Source of the DNA: Aquimarina sediminis
Lineage (GTDB): Bacteria; Bacteroidota; Bacteroidia; Flavobacteriales; Flavobacteriaceae
Assembly: GCF_002895435.1 (NCBI RefSeq)
Contig: NZ_POYJ01000008.1
Location: 124,001-188,000, forward strand
DNA: 64,000 nt
Reading direction: 5' to 3'
The translations under genes and the position numbers were made by a program. The notes under the pieces were generated by a model that did no database searches, was not told the DNA's origin, and saw nothing but the letters and a program-made list of their open reading frames with translations. Positions 1-7,690 of this stretch are shown piece after piece (the first letter of the stretch is position 1; the number at the start of each line of letters is the position of its first letter).

Positions 1-1
1 A

Positions 2-472
2 CCATCTAATTTTCCTACTATAAGATTAGCGCAATTTGCCATGCTATATTTTAAAAATCATAAGCTGTTTAATCAAATTATTAAGATCAATACTATTGAA
101 GAGTTTTATGATCTTTTTGATATTGATACAAGTGATTTTTGGAAAAACCATTATACATTTCAAAAAAAATCAAAAACTAAAAAGAAGAGACTGACAAAGG
201 TATTTGTTGATTTAATTTTGATCAATACTATTATACCAATCAAGTTTCTGTATGTCAAAAAACTGGGAAGAAATAACGAAGAGGAAATTTTTGATTTATT
301 ATCTCAATTATCTTTTGAGAAAAACAGTATTGTAGATAATTTTATTGATTTGAGGATGCCAATAACAAGTGCGATGGATTCTCAGGCAATAATTCAGTTA
401 AAAAACGCGTATTGTGATCAAAAAGCATGTTTAAAATGTGCAATTGGGAATTATTTATTGAATGGTGAATAG
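2..472 (+). CDS. DUF2851 family protein, C-terminal part (cut by window start)
   Basis: The reading frame is open from base 2, so the gene starts before the window; the ATG at 41 is internal. The first visible residues (PSNFPTIRLAQFA) and the cysteine-rich end (YCDQKACLKCAIG) are what I know from the C-terminus of DUF2851 proteins, a Bacteroidota family of roughly 420 residues and unknown function. About 156 residues are visible. The three closely spaced cysteines near the end could bind a metal, but that is inference. The next gene follows after 29 bases on the same strand, so co-transcription with the PspC gene and K+ channel is possible. Confidence 0.75.
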   Translation, partial: PSNFPTIRLAQFAMLYFKNHKLFNQIIKINTIEEFYDLFDIDTSDFWKNHYTFQKKSKTKKKRLTKVFVDLILINTIIPIKFLYVKKLGRNNEEEIFDLLSQLSFEKNSIVDNFIDLRMPITSAMDSQAIIQLKNAYCDQKACLKCAIGNYLLNGE

Positions 473-501
473 AATTTAGGATAATATATTTATTTTGCGG
501 T

Positions 502-723
502 ATGCTTTATAATCTAAGACAGTTTTTAGAACGCAATGGGTTTTATGTTTCTTCAAGATTAGCCGATAGGTTAGGAATGAGAGCTAAGAATGTGCGTTTG
601 TTTTTTATATACTTAACTTTTGCCACAGTTGGTTTAGGTTTTGTGATATATCTTAATATAGCTTTCTGGCTAAAATTGAAAGATTTGGTTTATACTAAAC
701 GAACTTCTGTATTTGATTTATGA
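502..723 (+). CDS. PspC domain protein (short)
   Basis: A 73-residue protein made up almost entirely of one PspC-type domain: an N-terminal amphipathic part (residues 1-30, including SRLADRLGMRAKNVRLFF) followed by one hydrophobic segment (about 32-57). PspC domains occur in membrane-stress proteins of the phage-shock type; in Bacteroidota small stand-alone versions are common and mostly uncharacterised. Its stop codon overlaps the start of the following K+ channel gene (ATGA, 720-723), which points to translational coupling. No separate promoter is evident. Confidence 0.7.
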   Translation: MLYNLRQFLERNGFYVSSRLADRLGMRAKNVRLFFIYLTFATVGLGFVIYLNIAFWLKLKDLVYTKRTSVFDL

Positions 724-1739
724 TAAGAGTGTTTAACAGGCGTAGTAGATCAAAGGTATATGTGGCAGTACTATTACTCATTTTTGTAGTAGCTATTGGA
801 GTAATGGGTTTTCGTTTTTTTTCTGATTATTCATGGATTGACGCTCTGTATATGACCGTAATCACAATGTCGACCGTTGGTTTTGGAGAAATAGTCCCGT
901 TAGATGATGAAGGCAAGTTGTTTGCAGTATTTCTAATAGCGACTAGTGTGTCTATATTTGCATATTCTGTATCGGTTATTACCGAATTTATTATTAATAA
1001 AAACGATCCTAAAAAATTTAAACATAGAAAAATACAAAAAATGATAAGTAAGCTCAAAGATCATATCATTATTGTAGGTTATGGACGTAATGGTAAGCAA
1101 GCAGCGATGAAATTACAGGCCTATGATAAACCTTTTATTATTATAGAGAATAATAGTGATATAATAGAGCGATACCAAAACGAACAGTTGTTGTTTCTAA
1201 AAGGTAATGCTACAGAAGATGAAGTGCTGATAGATGCTGGAATTAAGAATGCTGGCTGTTTAATTTGCACATTGCCCGAAGATGCAGATAATTTATTTAT
1301 AGTACTTTCTGCAAGACAAATTAATAAAAAGCTTAAAATAATAAGTAGAGCCTCTCAAGATACCTCGTATAAAAAAATAAGATTAGCTGGGGCAGATAAT
1401 GTTATTATGCCAGATCGTATTGGTGGAGATCATATGGCGTCATTGGTAGTTGTGCCTGATTTAATAGAATTTTTGGATAACCTTTCTATTGTTGGCAAAA
1501 GATCCATAAATATTGAAGAAATCTCTTTTGAAGATATGTTTGATGATAAAAAAGAAAGAACTATTCTTAATATTGATATGAGGTCAAGAACAGGATGTAC
1601 TATAATAGGATATAAATCACCAGAGGGAGAATACATCGTGAACCCAGAAGCTACTACGCTACTAAAACCTGGTTCTAAGGTTGTGGTTTTAGGACGACCT
1701 GAACAAATAAATCTTTTGAATAAGGAGTTCGATATTTGA
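720..1739 (+). CDS. Two-TM potassium channel with RCK (TrkA-N/TrkA-C) domain
   Basis: A 339-residue inner-membrane K+ channel. Residues 12-32 form the first membrane helix, residues 39-60 the pore loop with a TVGFGE selectivity filter (52-57), and 65-90 the second helix. From about residue 112 a Rossmann-fold RCK/TrkA-N domain begins (IIIVGYGRNGKQAA, glycine-rich nucleotide loop), and the last 80 residues look like TrkA-C. Such channels open in response to a ligand bound at the RCK ring (Ca2+, Na+, NAD(H) or nucleotide in different members); the ligand here cannot be read from sequence. The start overlaps the PspC stop by four bases. GFG rather than GYG in the filter is a known variant that still selects K+. 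Confidence 0.88.
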   Translation: MIRVFNRRSRSKVYVAVLLLIFVVAIGVMGFRFFSDYSWIDALYMTVITMSTVGFGEIVPLDDEGKLFAVFLIATSVSIFAYSVSVITEFIINKNDPKKFKHRKIQKMISKLKDHIIIVGYGRNGKQAAMKLQAYDKPFIIIENNSDIIERYQNEQLLFLKGNATEDEVLIDAGIKNAGCLICTLPEDADNLFIVLSARQINKKLKIISRASQDTSYKKIRLAGADNVIMPDRIGGDHMASLVVVPDLIEFLDNLSIVGKRSINIEEISFEDMFDDKKERTILNIDMRSRTGCTIIGYKSPEGEYIVNPEATTLLKPGSKVVVLGRPEQINLLNKEFDI

Positions 1740-1838
1740 TAATTAGAAATATTTAACCTTTAAAAAAATTGTAAACAAGTGTTTTTTTTAGCATCTTGCT
1801 CACTTCTTAACAATTAAATTCAATTAATTTACAAAATC

Positions 1839-3440
1839 ATGAAGAGAATTCTTCTTTCACTTTTAGCACTCACCATACCTTTTTTAACATTTGCACAAGA
1901 GACTACAGAAAAAGGTCTTGATCAAAAAATTGACGAGGCTTTTAAACCGTTTTCAGATGCAGTATCCAGTATTGTCTTTTTTGAAGTTTTTGCAGGCGCA
2001 CCTTTTGTAATCATATTATTGGTACTAAGTGCCTTGTTTTTTACATTATATTTTGGTTTTCCTAATATTAGATATTTTGGAAAAGCGATTAACGTAGTTA
2101 GAGGAAAATATGATGATGTAGAAGGGCATAGTTTAGGAGATCCATCGGCAGCTGTTGATGGAGATATTAGAGATACAATACGTGATGAGTCTAAAGAAGG
2201 AGAAGTTAGTCATTTTCAAGCTTTAGCTACTGCAGTTTCTGGTACAGTTGGTAACGGTAATATAGCAGGGGTAGCACTGGCAATTGCTTTAGGAGGTCCA
2301 GGAGCAACATTTTGGATGATCATCTGTGGGCTATTAGGGATGTCTACCAAATTTGTAGAATGTACTCTGGGGGTTCAATATAGAGATGTAGGTGAAGATG
2401 GTACTGTGTATGGAGGACCAATGTATTACTTGAGCAAAGGATTAAAAGATAAAGGTTTTAAAACCCTAGGGAAAATTGTTGCCGCTTTGTTTGCAATATT
2501 TTGTATAGGAGGTTCTTTTGGAGGTGGTAATGCAGCGCAATCTAATCAGGCAACCATTGTGTTAAAAGAGTTAATGGGATTTGAAAGTACAGGAGCAGGT
2601 TTTTGGATAGGTGTAACTTTGGCAATTCTTGTTGGGATTATTATTATTGGAGGAATTAAGCGAATTGCTTCCGTAACAGAAAAAGTAGTTCCGTTTATGG
2701 CTGTAATGTATTTATTAGCCTGTTTGTATATCATATTTAGTAACTTCTCTTATGTTGATGATGCACTTGGGATGATAGTTTCAGAAGCTTTCAATCCTAA
2801 AGCAATAGGGGTAGGAGGAATAATAGGAGTTTTATTAGTTGGATTTAAAAGAGCTGCCTTTTCTAATGAAGCAGGTGCTGGATCGGCTTCGATTGCTCAT
2901 TCGGCTGTAAAAACTAATTACTCAGCGAGTGAAGGACTTGTTGCATTATTAGAACCGTTTATCGACACCGTGGTGATTTGTACAATGACAGCTTTGGTTA
3001 TAATTATTTTTAATTTTGGAGGAGCTTTTGAGTATGGAGGAGACGGTAGTGGAGCTGTGTTTATTGATGGAGTATCATATGAAGGTGCGGGAATAACTTC
3101 TATGGCCTTTGCAAAATACATCCCTTATTCTAATGTCTTCTTAACAATTGCAGTGGTGTTGTTTGCAGTATCAACTATGATATCTTGGTCGTACTATGGT
3201 CTACAGTCTTGGAAATTTTTGTTTGGAAGAGGTAAAGCTGCAGATTTAGTGTACAAAATATTGTTCCTAACCTTTGTGGTCATAGGAGCTGCGGCAAGTA
3301 TGAATTCTATTTGGGCATTCTCTGATGCTATGATATTTGCAATGGTGTTCCCGAATATGGTAGGATTATTCTTTTTGTTCCCGGTAGTTAAAAAACAATT
3401 AGCGAGATATTTTGAAGCTATAAAAGTTTCTAAAAGCTAA
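1839..3440 (+). CDS. Alanine/glycine:cation symporter (AGCS family)
   Basis: A 533-residue polytopic inner-membrane transporter of the AGCS family (sodium- or proton-coupled uptake of alanine or glycine). The family pattern is clear: a GTVGNGNIAGVA segment near residue 130, KFVECTLGVQYR, YGGPMYYLSKGL, and KRAAFSNEAGAGSASIAH near 345. The N-terminus (MKRILLSLLALTIPFLTFAQ) looks like a cleavable signal peptide, then a short polar stretch and the first transport helix. An insert around residues 85-105 with many acidic residues (DDVEGHSLGDPSAAVDGD) also appears. A strong terminator lies about 30 bases past the stop, inside the start of the next gene. Confidence 0.9.
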   Translation: MKRILLSLLALTIPFLTFAQETTEKGLDQKIDEAFKPFSDAVSSIVFFEVFAGAPFVIILLVLSALFFTLYFGFPNIRYFGKAINVVRGKYDDVEGHSLGDPSAAVDGDIRDTIRDESKEGEVSHFQALATAVSGTVGNGNIAGVALAIALGGPGATFWMIICGLLGMSTKFVECTLGVQYRDVGEDGTVYGGPMYYLSKGLKDKGFKTLGKIVAALFAIFCIGGSFGGGNAAQSNQATIVLKELMGFESTGAGFWIGVTLAILVGIIIIGGIKRIASVTEKVVPFMAVMYLLACLYIIFSNFSYVDDALGMIVSEAFNPKAIGVGGIIGVLLVGFKRAAFSNEAGAGSASIAHSAVKTNYSASEGLVALLEPFIDTVVICTMTALVIIIFNFGGAFEYGGDGSGAVFIDGVSYEGAGITSMAFAKYIPYSNVFLTIAVVLFAVSTMISWSYYGLQSWKFLFGRGKAADLVYKILFLTFVVIGAAASMNSIWAFSDAMIFAMVFPNMVGLFFLFPVVKKQLARYFEAIKVSKS

Positions 3441-3454
3441 GCAAAGCTTTTCTT

Positions 3455-4327
3455 ATGCGATATAAAAAGTCCCATTTCGAAGTACATTCACGTTTTCGAA
3501 ATGGGATTTTTCTTTTATCTATCATCTTGTTTGTTGTCATCTTGGGATATTATTTTTCTACAAATTCAACAAACTCAGAGGGGGATTTTGTCGAATTGGC
3601 TATATTTCAAAGACAAGTTGATTCTCTTAAAGAGTTAACAGAGCAAGAAAATAAAAAATATGTTTTAAAGCCTTTTAATCCCAATTTTATTTCTGATTAC
3701 AAAGGTTATAGGCTTGGACTTTCTGCAAAAGAACTAGATAGGCTTTATGAATATAGAAAGTCAGGTAGATGGATTAATTCTAATGCTGATTTTAAAAAAG
3801 TTACTCAAGTTTCAGATTCGCTACTTTCTTTAATCTCTCCTCTGTTTAAATTTCCTGAATGGACCCAAAAAAAGGTTACAGGAAAGAAGCATTCAAAAAA
3901 GAAGTATTTTTATAAATCGTTTTCTCAAAAAAAAGATTTGAATTTAGTTTCAGTAAAAGAACTTCAAGAAGAGGTTGGAATACCTGGTTTTATTGCAAAC
4001 AGAATTATAAGATATAGAAGTAAAATAGGTGGATATGTAAGCGATATACAGTTGAAAGATATTATAGGTTTGTATGAGAATCAAAGAAATAAGATTTTAT
4101 CTCTGTTTACAGTAAAAACTCCTAAAAAAATAAAGAAAGTTAGTGTTAATAGTGCTACGGTCAACGAACTATTAGAGGTGCCCTATTTTGATTTTGAAAT
4201 GGTATTGGATATCAAGGATTTTATAGAAAAAGAAGGAGATATTACTAACTTTAATGAATTAGGGAAAATCGACAGTTTTTCTCTAGAAAAAATAGATAGA
4301 ATAAAGCTATATTTGACATTAAATTAA
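3455..4327 (+). CDS. Helix-hairpin-helix protein with N-terminal membrane anchor (ComEA-like)
   Basis: A 290-residue protein with one N-terminal hydrophobic helix (about residues 17-33) and a lysine-rich body. Helix-hairpin-helix units are visible at about 165-205 (LNLVSVKELQEEVGIPGFIANRI, paraphrased span) and 225-285 (VNSATVNELLEVPYF region), with a more degenerate one near 75-110 (LSAKELDRLYEYRKSGRW). HhH units bind DNA backbone without sequence specificity; ComEA-type proteins take up DNA during transformation. A competence role is inference only. The start at 3455 is kept because the KKSHF...RNGIF N-terminus matches the form I know from flavobacterial homologues. The first 20 codons contain a terminator hairpin belonging to the upstream gene. 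Confidence 0.7.
   Translation: MRYKKSHFEVHSRFRNGIFLLSIILFVVILGYYFSTNSTNSEGDFVELAIFQRQVDSLKELTEQENKKYVLKPFNPNFISDYKGYRLGLSAKELDRLYEYRKSGRWINSNADFKKVTQVSDSLLSLISPLFKFPEWTQKKVTGKKHSKKKYFYKSFSQKKDLNLVSVKELQEEVGIPGFIANRIIRYRSKIGGYVSDIQLKDIIGLYENQRNKILSLFTVKTPKKIKKVSVNSATVNELLEVPYFDFEMVLDIKDFIEKEGDITNFNELGKIDSFSLEKIDRIKLYLTLN
3470..3516 (+). terminator. Intrinsic terminator inside the start of the HhH gene
   Basis: A perfect 12-bp stem (TCCCATTTCGAA at 3470-3481 with TTCGAAATGGGA at 3495-3506), a 13-nt loop, and a T-rich run TTTTTCTTTT at 3507-3516. It sits 30 bases after the symporter stop and lies within codons 6-21 of the next gene. Confidence 0.8.
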
Positions 4328-4467
4328 GAATCGGAAAAAAAAGACCGTGAATTGTGAATAATCAATAATTGATTAACATCTAATTCTTTAATGGAAATGG
4401 GTGTAGGATAGTATACGATTATCATAATAAGAAGAGGTATGTTTACAAAAAAAGCTATAGTTATCAT

Positions 4468-5634
4468 ATGAATAGTATGTATTTTACAGAAGAGCACGAA
4501 TTATTTAGACAAAGTCTTAGGGAGTTTTTAAAAAAAGAAGTTACTCCGCATATTGATAAGTGGGAAAAAACAGGAGATATCGACCGATTTATCTGGGAGA
4601 AATTTGGGGAAATGGGATATTTTGGAATAGCATATCCCGAAGAATATGGTGGGTTGGATTTAGATCTTTTTTACACTGTGATATTTCTCGAGGAATTACA
4701 AAAAATTAATTCGGGTGGTTTTGCTGCCGCAATGTGGGCTCATGCTTATTTGGCAATGACACATATTAATAAGGAAGGTGATCATAGGATTAAAGAAGCG
4801 TATTTGAGACCAAGTATAACTGGAGAAAAGATTGGCTGCCTGTGTATAACAGAACCATTCGGAGGTTCTGATGTTGCAGGTATGAGAACAACTGCTGTAA
4901 AAGAAGGTGATCATTATATTATTAATGGATCCAAAACTTTTATTACTAACGGGGTGTATAGCGACTATCTCGTAGTAGCTGCAAAAACTAACCCTGAACT
5001 CGGGAATAAAGGTATTAGTATTTTTGTTATTGATAGAGATACTCCCGGGGTATCTGCTACAAAATTGGAAAAGTTGGGCTGGAAAGCTTCGGATACGGGA
5101 GAAATTGCTTTTGATAATGTGAAAATCCCTGTTCATAATTTAATGGGCGAAGAAAACAAAGGGTTCTCATATATTATGCAACATTTTGCTTTAGAAAGAT
5201 TGATAATGGGGGTTAACGCTCATGCTAGAACAGAGTATGCGTTGGAGTATGTTATACAATACATGTCCGAAAGAGAGGCTTTTGGAAAGAAGATAGATAG
5301 GTTTCAGGCATTAAGGCATACCGTAGCGGATATAGCAAGTGAAGTAGAAATGTGTAAAGAATTTAACTATTCTGTAGCCAAACGTCTTAATGATGGACAA
5401 TATGTAGTAAAAGAAGCAAGTATGTCTAAACTTCTTTCTACTAAAATTGCCGATGAGGCAATATATAAATGTTTACAATTACTTGGAGGATATGGGTACA
5501 TGGAAGAGTATCCTATGGCAAGATTGCTTAGAGATAGTAGGTTAGGGCCTATTGGAGGTGGAACTTCTGAGATTCTTAGAGAAGTAATTGCTAAAATGAT
5601 AATAGACAAAAAAGAATATAAGGCAGCAACTTGA
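4468..5634 (+). CDS. Acyl-CoA dehydrogenase (long-chain-like catalytic arrangement)
   Basis: A 388-residue FAD-dependent dehydrogenase that introduces the 2,3-double bond into an acyl-CoA, the first step of beta-oxidation or of branched-chain degradation. N-terminal helical domain residues 1-120, beta domain with CITEPFGGSDVAGM (about 125-138), and C-terminal helical domain with QLLGGYGYMEEYP and PIGGGTSEILRE. The base found in medium-chain enzymes (E of YEGTSQ) is a glycine here; instead a glutamate sits in the ALERL segment, as in the long-chain enzymes. Substrate is therefore more likely long or branched, but this is inference. An own terminator follows; no linked beta-oxidation genes are nearby. 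Confidence 0.88.
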   Translation: MNSMYFTEEHELFRQSLREFLKKEVTPHIDKWEKTGDIDRFIWEKFGEMGYFGIAYPEEYGGLDLDLFYTVIFLEELQKINSGGFAAAMWAHAYLAMTHINKEGDHRIKEAYLRPSITGEKIGCLCITEPFGGSDVAGMRTTAVKEGDHYIINGSKTFITNGVYSDYLVVAAKTNPELGNKGISIFVIDRDTPGVSATKLEKLGWKASDTGEIAFDNVKIPVHNLMGEENKGFSYIMQHFALERLIMGVNAHARTEYALEYVIQYMSEREAFGKKIDRFQALRHTVADIASEVEMCKEFNYSVAKRLNDGQYVVKEASMSKLLSTKIADEAIYKCLQLLGGYGYMEEYPMARLLRDSRLGPIGGGTSEILREVIAKMIIDKKEYKAAT

Positions 5635-5662
5635 TAATATAGATATAATTAAATGTTGTTAA

Positions 5663-5695
5663 AAAGACCGAAGCTTTGCTTTCGGTCTTTTTTTT
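5663..5695 (+). terminator. Intrinsic terminator after the acyl-CoA dehydrogenase
   Basis: AAAGACCGAA (5663-5672) pairs with TTCGGTCTTT (5681-5690) around a short GC-containing loop and is followed by a T run to 5695. Confidence 0.85.
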
Positions 5696-5812
5696 ATGAA
5701 AATAAAGTATTGAAGAATGTAAAGACTTTGAGTCCTTTGGTCGAATACTTGAATTTTTTGTTGAAAAATGATTTTACTAGTATAAAACGTTAAATTTTAT
5801 TGTTTTATCAAC

Positions 5813-5845
5813 ACGCAAACGTTTGAGAGGTTACGCAAACGTTTT
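5813..5845 (+). promoter_or_regulatory. Two LacI-type operator palindromes before the amylase
   Basis: The sequence ACGCAAACGTTT occurs at 5813-5824 and again at 5833-5844, start to start 20 bp, so both face about the same side of the helix. Each has the core CAAACGTTT(G), a near-perfect palindrome centred on CG, which is the hallmark of LacI/GalR-family operators. They lie 56-88 bp upstream of the amylase start. A maltose- or starch-responsive LacI-family regulator is the obvious candidate, but no such regulator is encoded in this window. The rest of the 5696-5900 gap shows only AT-rich sequence. Confidence 0.7.
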
Positions 5846-5900
5846 CAGCTTTTTTTTAATACTTAATTTGATAAAAAATTAACGCAAATACTAATTAAAT

Positions 5901-7280
5901 ATGAAAATCAATACAGTTTTTTATGTGCTTATTACTCTAACGTTATTGTTAGTAAGTTGTAGTAAAGATGAAGTTTTGGATAGGAAAGAATCCGAATCTT
6001 TAGAGTTGAATAAAGAAGTTTCTTCAAAAGCTTTAAAGCAAATAGGTTCTGGGGTAATGATGCAAGCTTTTTATTGGGATGTTCCTGCGGGAGGTACTTG
6101 GTGGAACGTTGTTAAAGGAAAAGTCGATGACTGGAGCAATGCAGGGATAGATGCTATTTGGTTACCACCTGTCAGTAAAGCTCAAAATGGACCTTTTTCT
6201 ATGGGGTATGATCCGTTTGACTATTATGATTTTGGAGAGTATAACCAAATGGGAAGCACAGAAACCAGATTTGGTTCGCGGTCAGAATTAACCAGTTTGA
6301 TAACTACTGCACATAATAATGGTCTAAGTGTAATTGCAGATATAGTTATAAATCATAATAGTGGAGGAGACTCCGAGGCTAATATTTTTACAAATACAAA
6401 TACATATACCGATTATAATCCTATGTCAGGTTTGTTTGAGCGAAGTCAATATGATTTTCATCCAAATGATTATCATAATAATGACTCGGGTGTTTTTGGC
6501 GGATTTGCCGATTTGTGTCACCATAAAAGCTATGTTCAGGATTGGTTGTGGAATAAGTCTAACTCTGTGGCTAAGTATTATAAAAATACCATGAAGTTTG
6601 ATGGGTGGAGATTTGATTATGTAAAGGGTTTTGAACCATGGGTCGCAAAAGAGTTTAATCAGGCAGTTGGTGGGTTTGCTGTTGGAGAATACTGGGACGC
6701 AAATGTTAATACATTAGCATGGTGGACCGATCAGGCACAGATGTCTGCTTTTGATTTTGCATGTTATTATAAAATGAGAGATGCATTTATGGGTAATAAT
6801 TTAAATGCTCTTAGTGAAGATATGTTGTGGAAAAGAAACCCATTGAGAGCAGTTACCTTTGTGGCTAATCATGATACCGATGAAATAATAAATAATAAGA
6901 TATTAGCTTATGCATATATCTTAACTCATGAAGGATATCCTGCTATTTTTTATAGCGATTATGAGGAATGGTTAGATAAAAGCAAAATGAATAATCTGAT
7001 TTGGATTCATAATAACCTTGCTGCAGGAAACACAACCAATCTTTGGACAGATAATGATGAGTACATTTCTAGGAGAAATGGAGCAGGTGCTAAAAGTGGA
7101 TTGGTGGTCTATATTAATAACTCAAATTCTTGGCAAGAAAGATGGATTGAGACAAATTGGTCAAGCAAAAAGATTAAAGATTATACTGGTAATTCTGGGT
7201 GGGAACCAACCACTCAAGTGGGTAAGTGGGTAAAAATTCAAGCACCACCAAAAGGGTATTCTGTGTGGTCTGTGAAATAA
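5901..7280 (+). CDS. Lipoprotein alpha-amylase, GH13
   Basis: A 459-residue glycoside hydrolase of family 13 that cleaves alpha-1,4 glucan. A lipoprotein signal ends at LLLVSC (Cys about 20), so the enzyme should be anchored in a membrane, probably the outer one. The (beta/alpha)8 barrel carries the four conserved regions: DIVINH, GWRFDYVKG with nucleophile Asp239, VGEYWD with acid/base Glu263, and VANHDTD with Asp325. No carbohydrate-binding module or T9SS tail follows, and length fits a single catalytic domain. The upstream LacI-type sites suggest sugar-controlled expression. Unlike typical polysaccharide loci there is no SusC/SusD pair nearby, so it acts as a lone enzyme here. Confidence 0.9.
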   Translation: MKINTVFYVLITLTLLLVSCSKDEVLDRKESESLELNKEVSSKALKQIGSGVMMQAFYWDVPAGGTWWNVVKGKVDDWSNAGIDAIWLPPVSKAQNGPFSMGYDPFDYYDFGEYNQMGSTETRFGSRSELTSLITTAHNNGLSVIADIVINHNSGGDSEANIFTNTNTYTDYNPMSGLFERSQYDFHPNDYHNNDSGVFGGFADLCHHKSYVQDWLWNKSNSVAKYYKNTMKFDGWRFDYVKGFEPWVAKEFNQAVGGFAVGEYWDANVNTLAWWTDQAQMSAFDFACYYKMRDAFMGNNLNALSEDMLWKRNPLRAVTFVANHDTDEIINNKILAYAYILTHEGYPAIFYSDYEEWLDKSKMNNLIWIHNNLAAGNTTNLWTDNDEYISRRNGAGAKSGLVVYINNSNSWQERWIETNWSSKKIKDYTGNSGWEPTTQVGKWVKIQAPPKGYSVWSVK

Positions 7281-7303
7281 AATTAAATATTATTCAAGAA
7301 AAC

Positions 7304-7333
7304 TTTGCGGATAATAGTTTTGTGTTATCTTTG
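7304..7333 (+). promoter_or_regulatory. Bacteroidota-type promoter of rpsU
   Basis: A -33 TTTG (7304-7307) and a -7 TATCTTTG (7326-7333) with 18 nt between, matching the primary-sigma consensus TTTG/TAnnTTTG. The inferred start point is around 7340, leaving a leader of about 30 nt with the SD. Confidence 0.75.
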
Positions 7334-7353
7334 CACCCTAATTATTTCTAAAG

Positions 7354-7363
7354 AAAGGAGGTG
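7354..7363 (+). promoter_or_regulatory. Unusually strong Shine-Dalgarno of rpsU
   Basis: AAAGGAGGTG, ten bases complementary to the usual 3' end of 16S rRNA, ends 5 nt before the ATG at 7369. I saw no comparable site before the other genes examined here, in keeping with the general absence of SDs in this phylum. Confidence 0.85.
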
Positions 7364-7368
7364 CCACT

Positions 7369-7563
7369 ATGTTAATTATACCAGTTAAAGACGGAGAGAA
7401 TATAGATAGAGCGTTAAAACGTTTTAAAAGAAAATTTGATCGAACAGGGACGATGCGTCAGCTTCGTAAACGCCAAGCGTTTTCAAAACCTTCTGTTGAA
7501 AGAAGAGCGCAGATTCAAAAAGCACAATATATTCAACACTTAAGAGATCAAGAAGAAATTTAA
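7369..7563 (+). CDS. rpsU: 30S ribosomal protein bS21
   Basis: A 64-residue basic protein with the full bS21 pattern (LIIPVKDGENIDRALKRFKRK, shown here as its first segment only). It sits on the small-subunit platform next to the 3' end of 16S rRNA. In flavobacterial ribosomes bS21, with bS6 and bS18, is known to help hide the anti-SD, which explains why most mRNAs lack an SD. The rpsU mRNA itself keeps a perfect SD, fitting an autoregulatory loop in which ribosomes short of bS21 translate rpsU preferentially. Own promoter; a hairpin-forming stretch (GTTTCTTA/TAAGAAAC, 7591-7612) lies downstream. Confidence 0.96.
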   Translation: MLIIPVKDGENIDRALKRFKRKFDRTGTMRQLRKRQAFSKPSVERRAQIQKAQYIQHLRDQEEI

Positions 7564-7639
7564 GAGTAGTTAACGTTGTCTATATAGAGGGTTTCTTAGG
7601 ATTATAAGAAACTGGATACCGTTTTTCAACATAAATTTT

Positions 7640-7690
7640 AACCGTTAGGATACTAAAAGTTTTATACTTTTGTTTTCTAACGGTTTTTTT
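7640..7690 (+). terminator. Terminator hairpin wrapped around the xerC promoter
   Basis: A perfect 9-bp stem, AACCGTTAG (7640-7648) with CTAACGGTT (7677-7685), followed by TTTTT (7686-7690). The 28-nt loop contains a -7 element TACTTTTG (7665-7672); a clear -33 box is missing. Only RNA arriving from upstream can form the stem, so it can end rpsU read-through while the promoter inside starts xerC. Confidence 0.6.
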
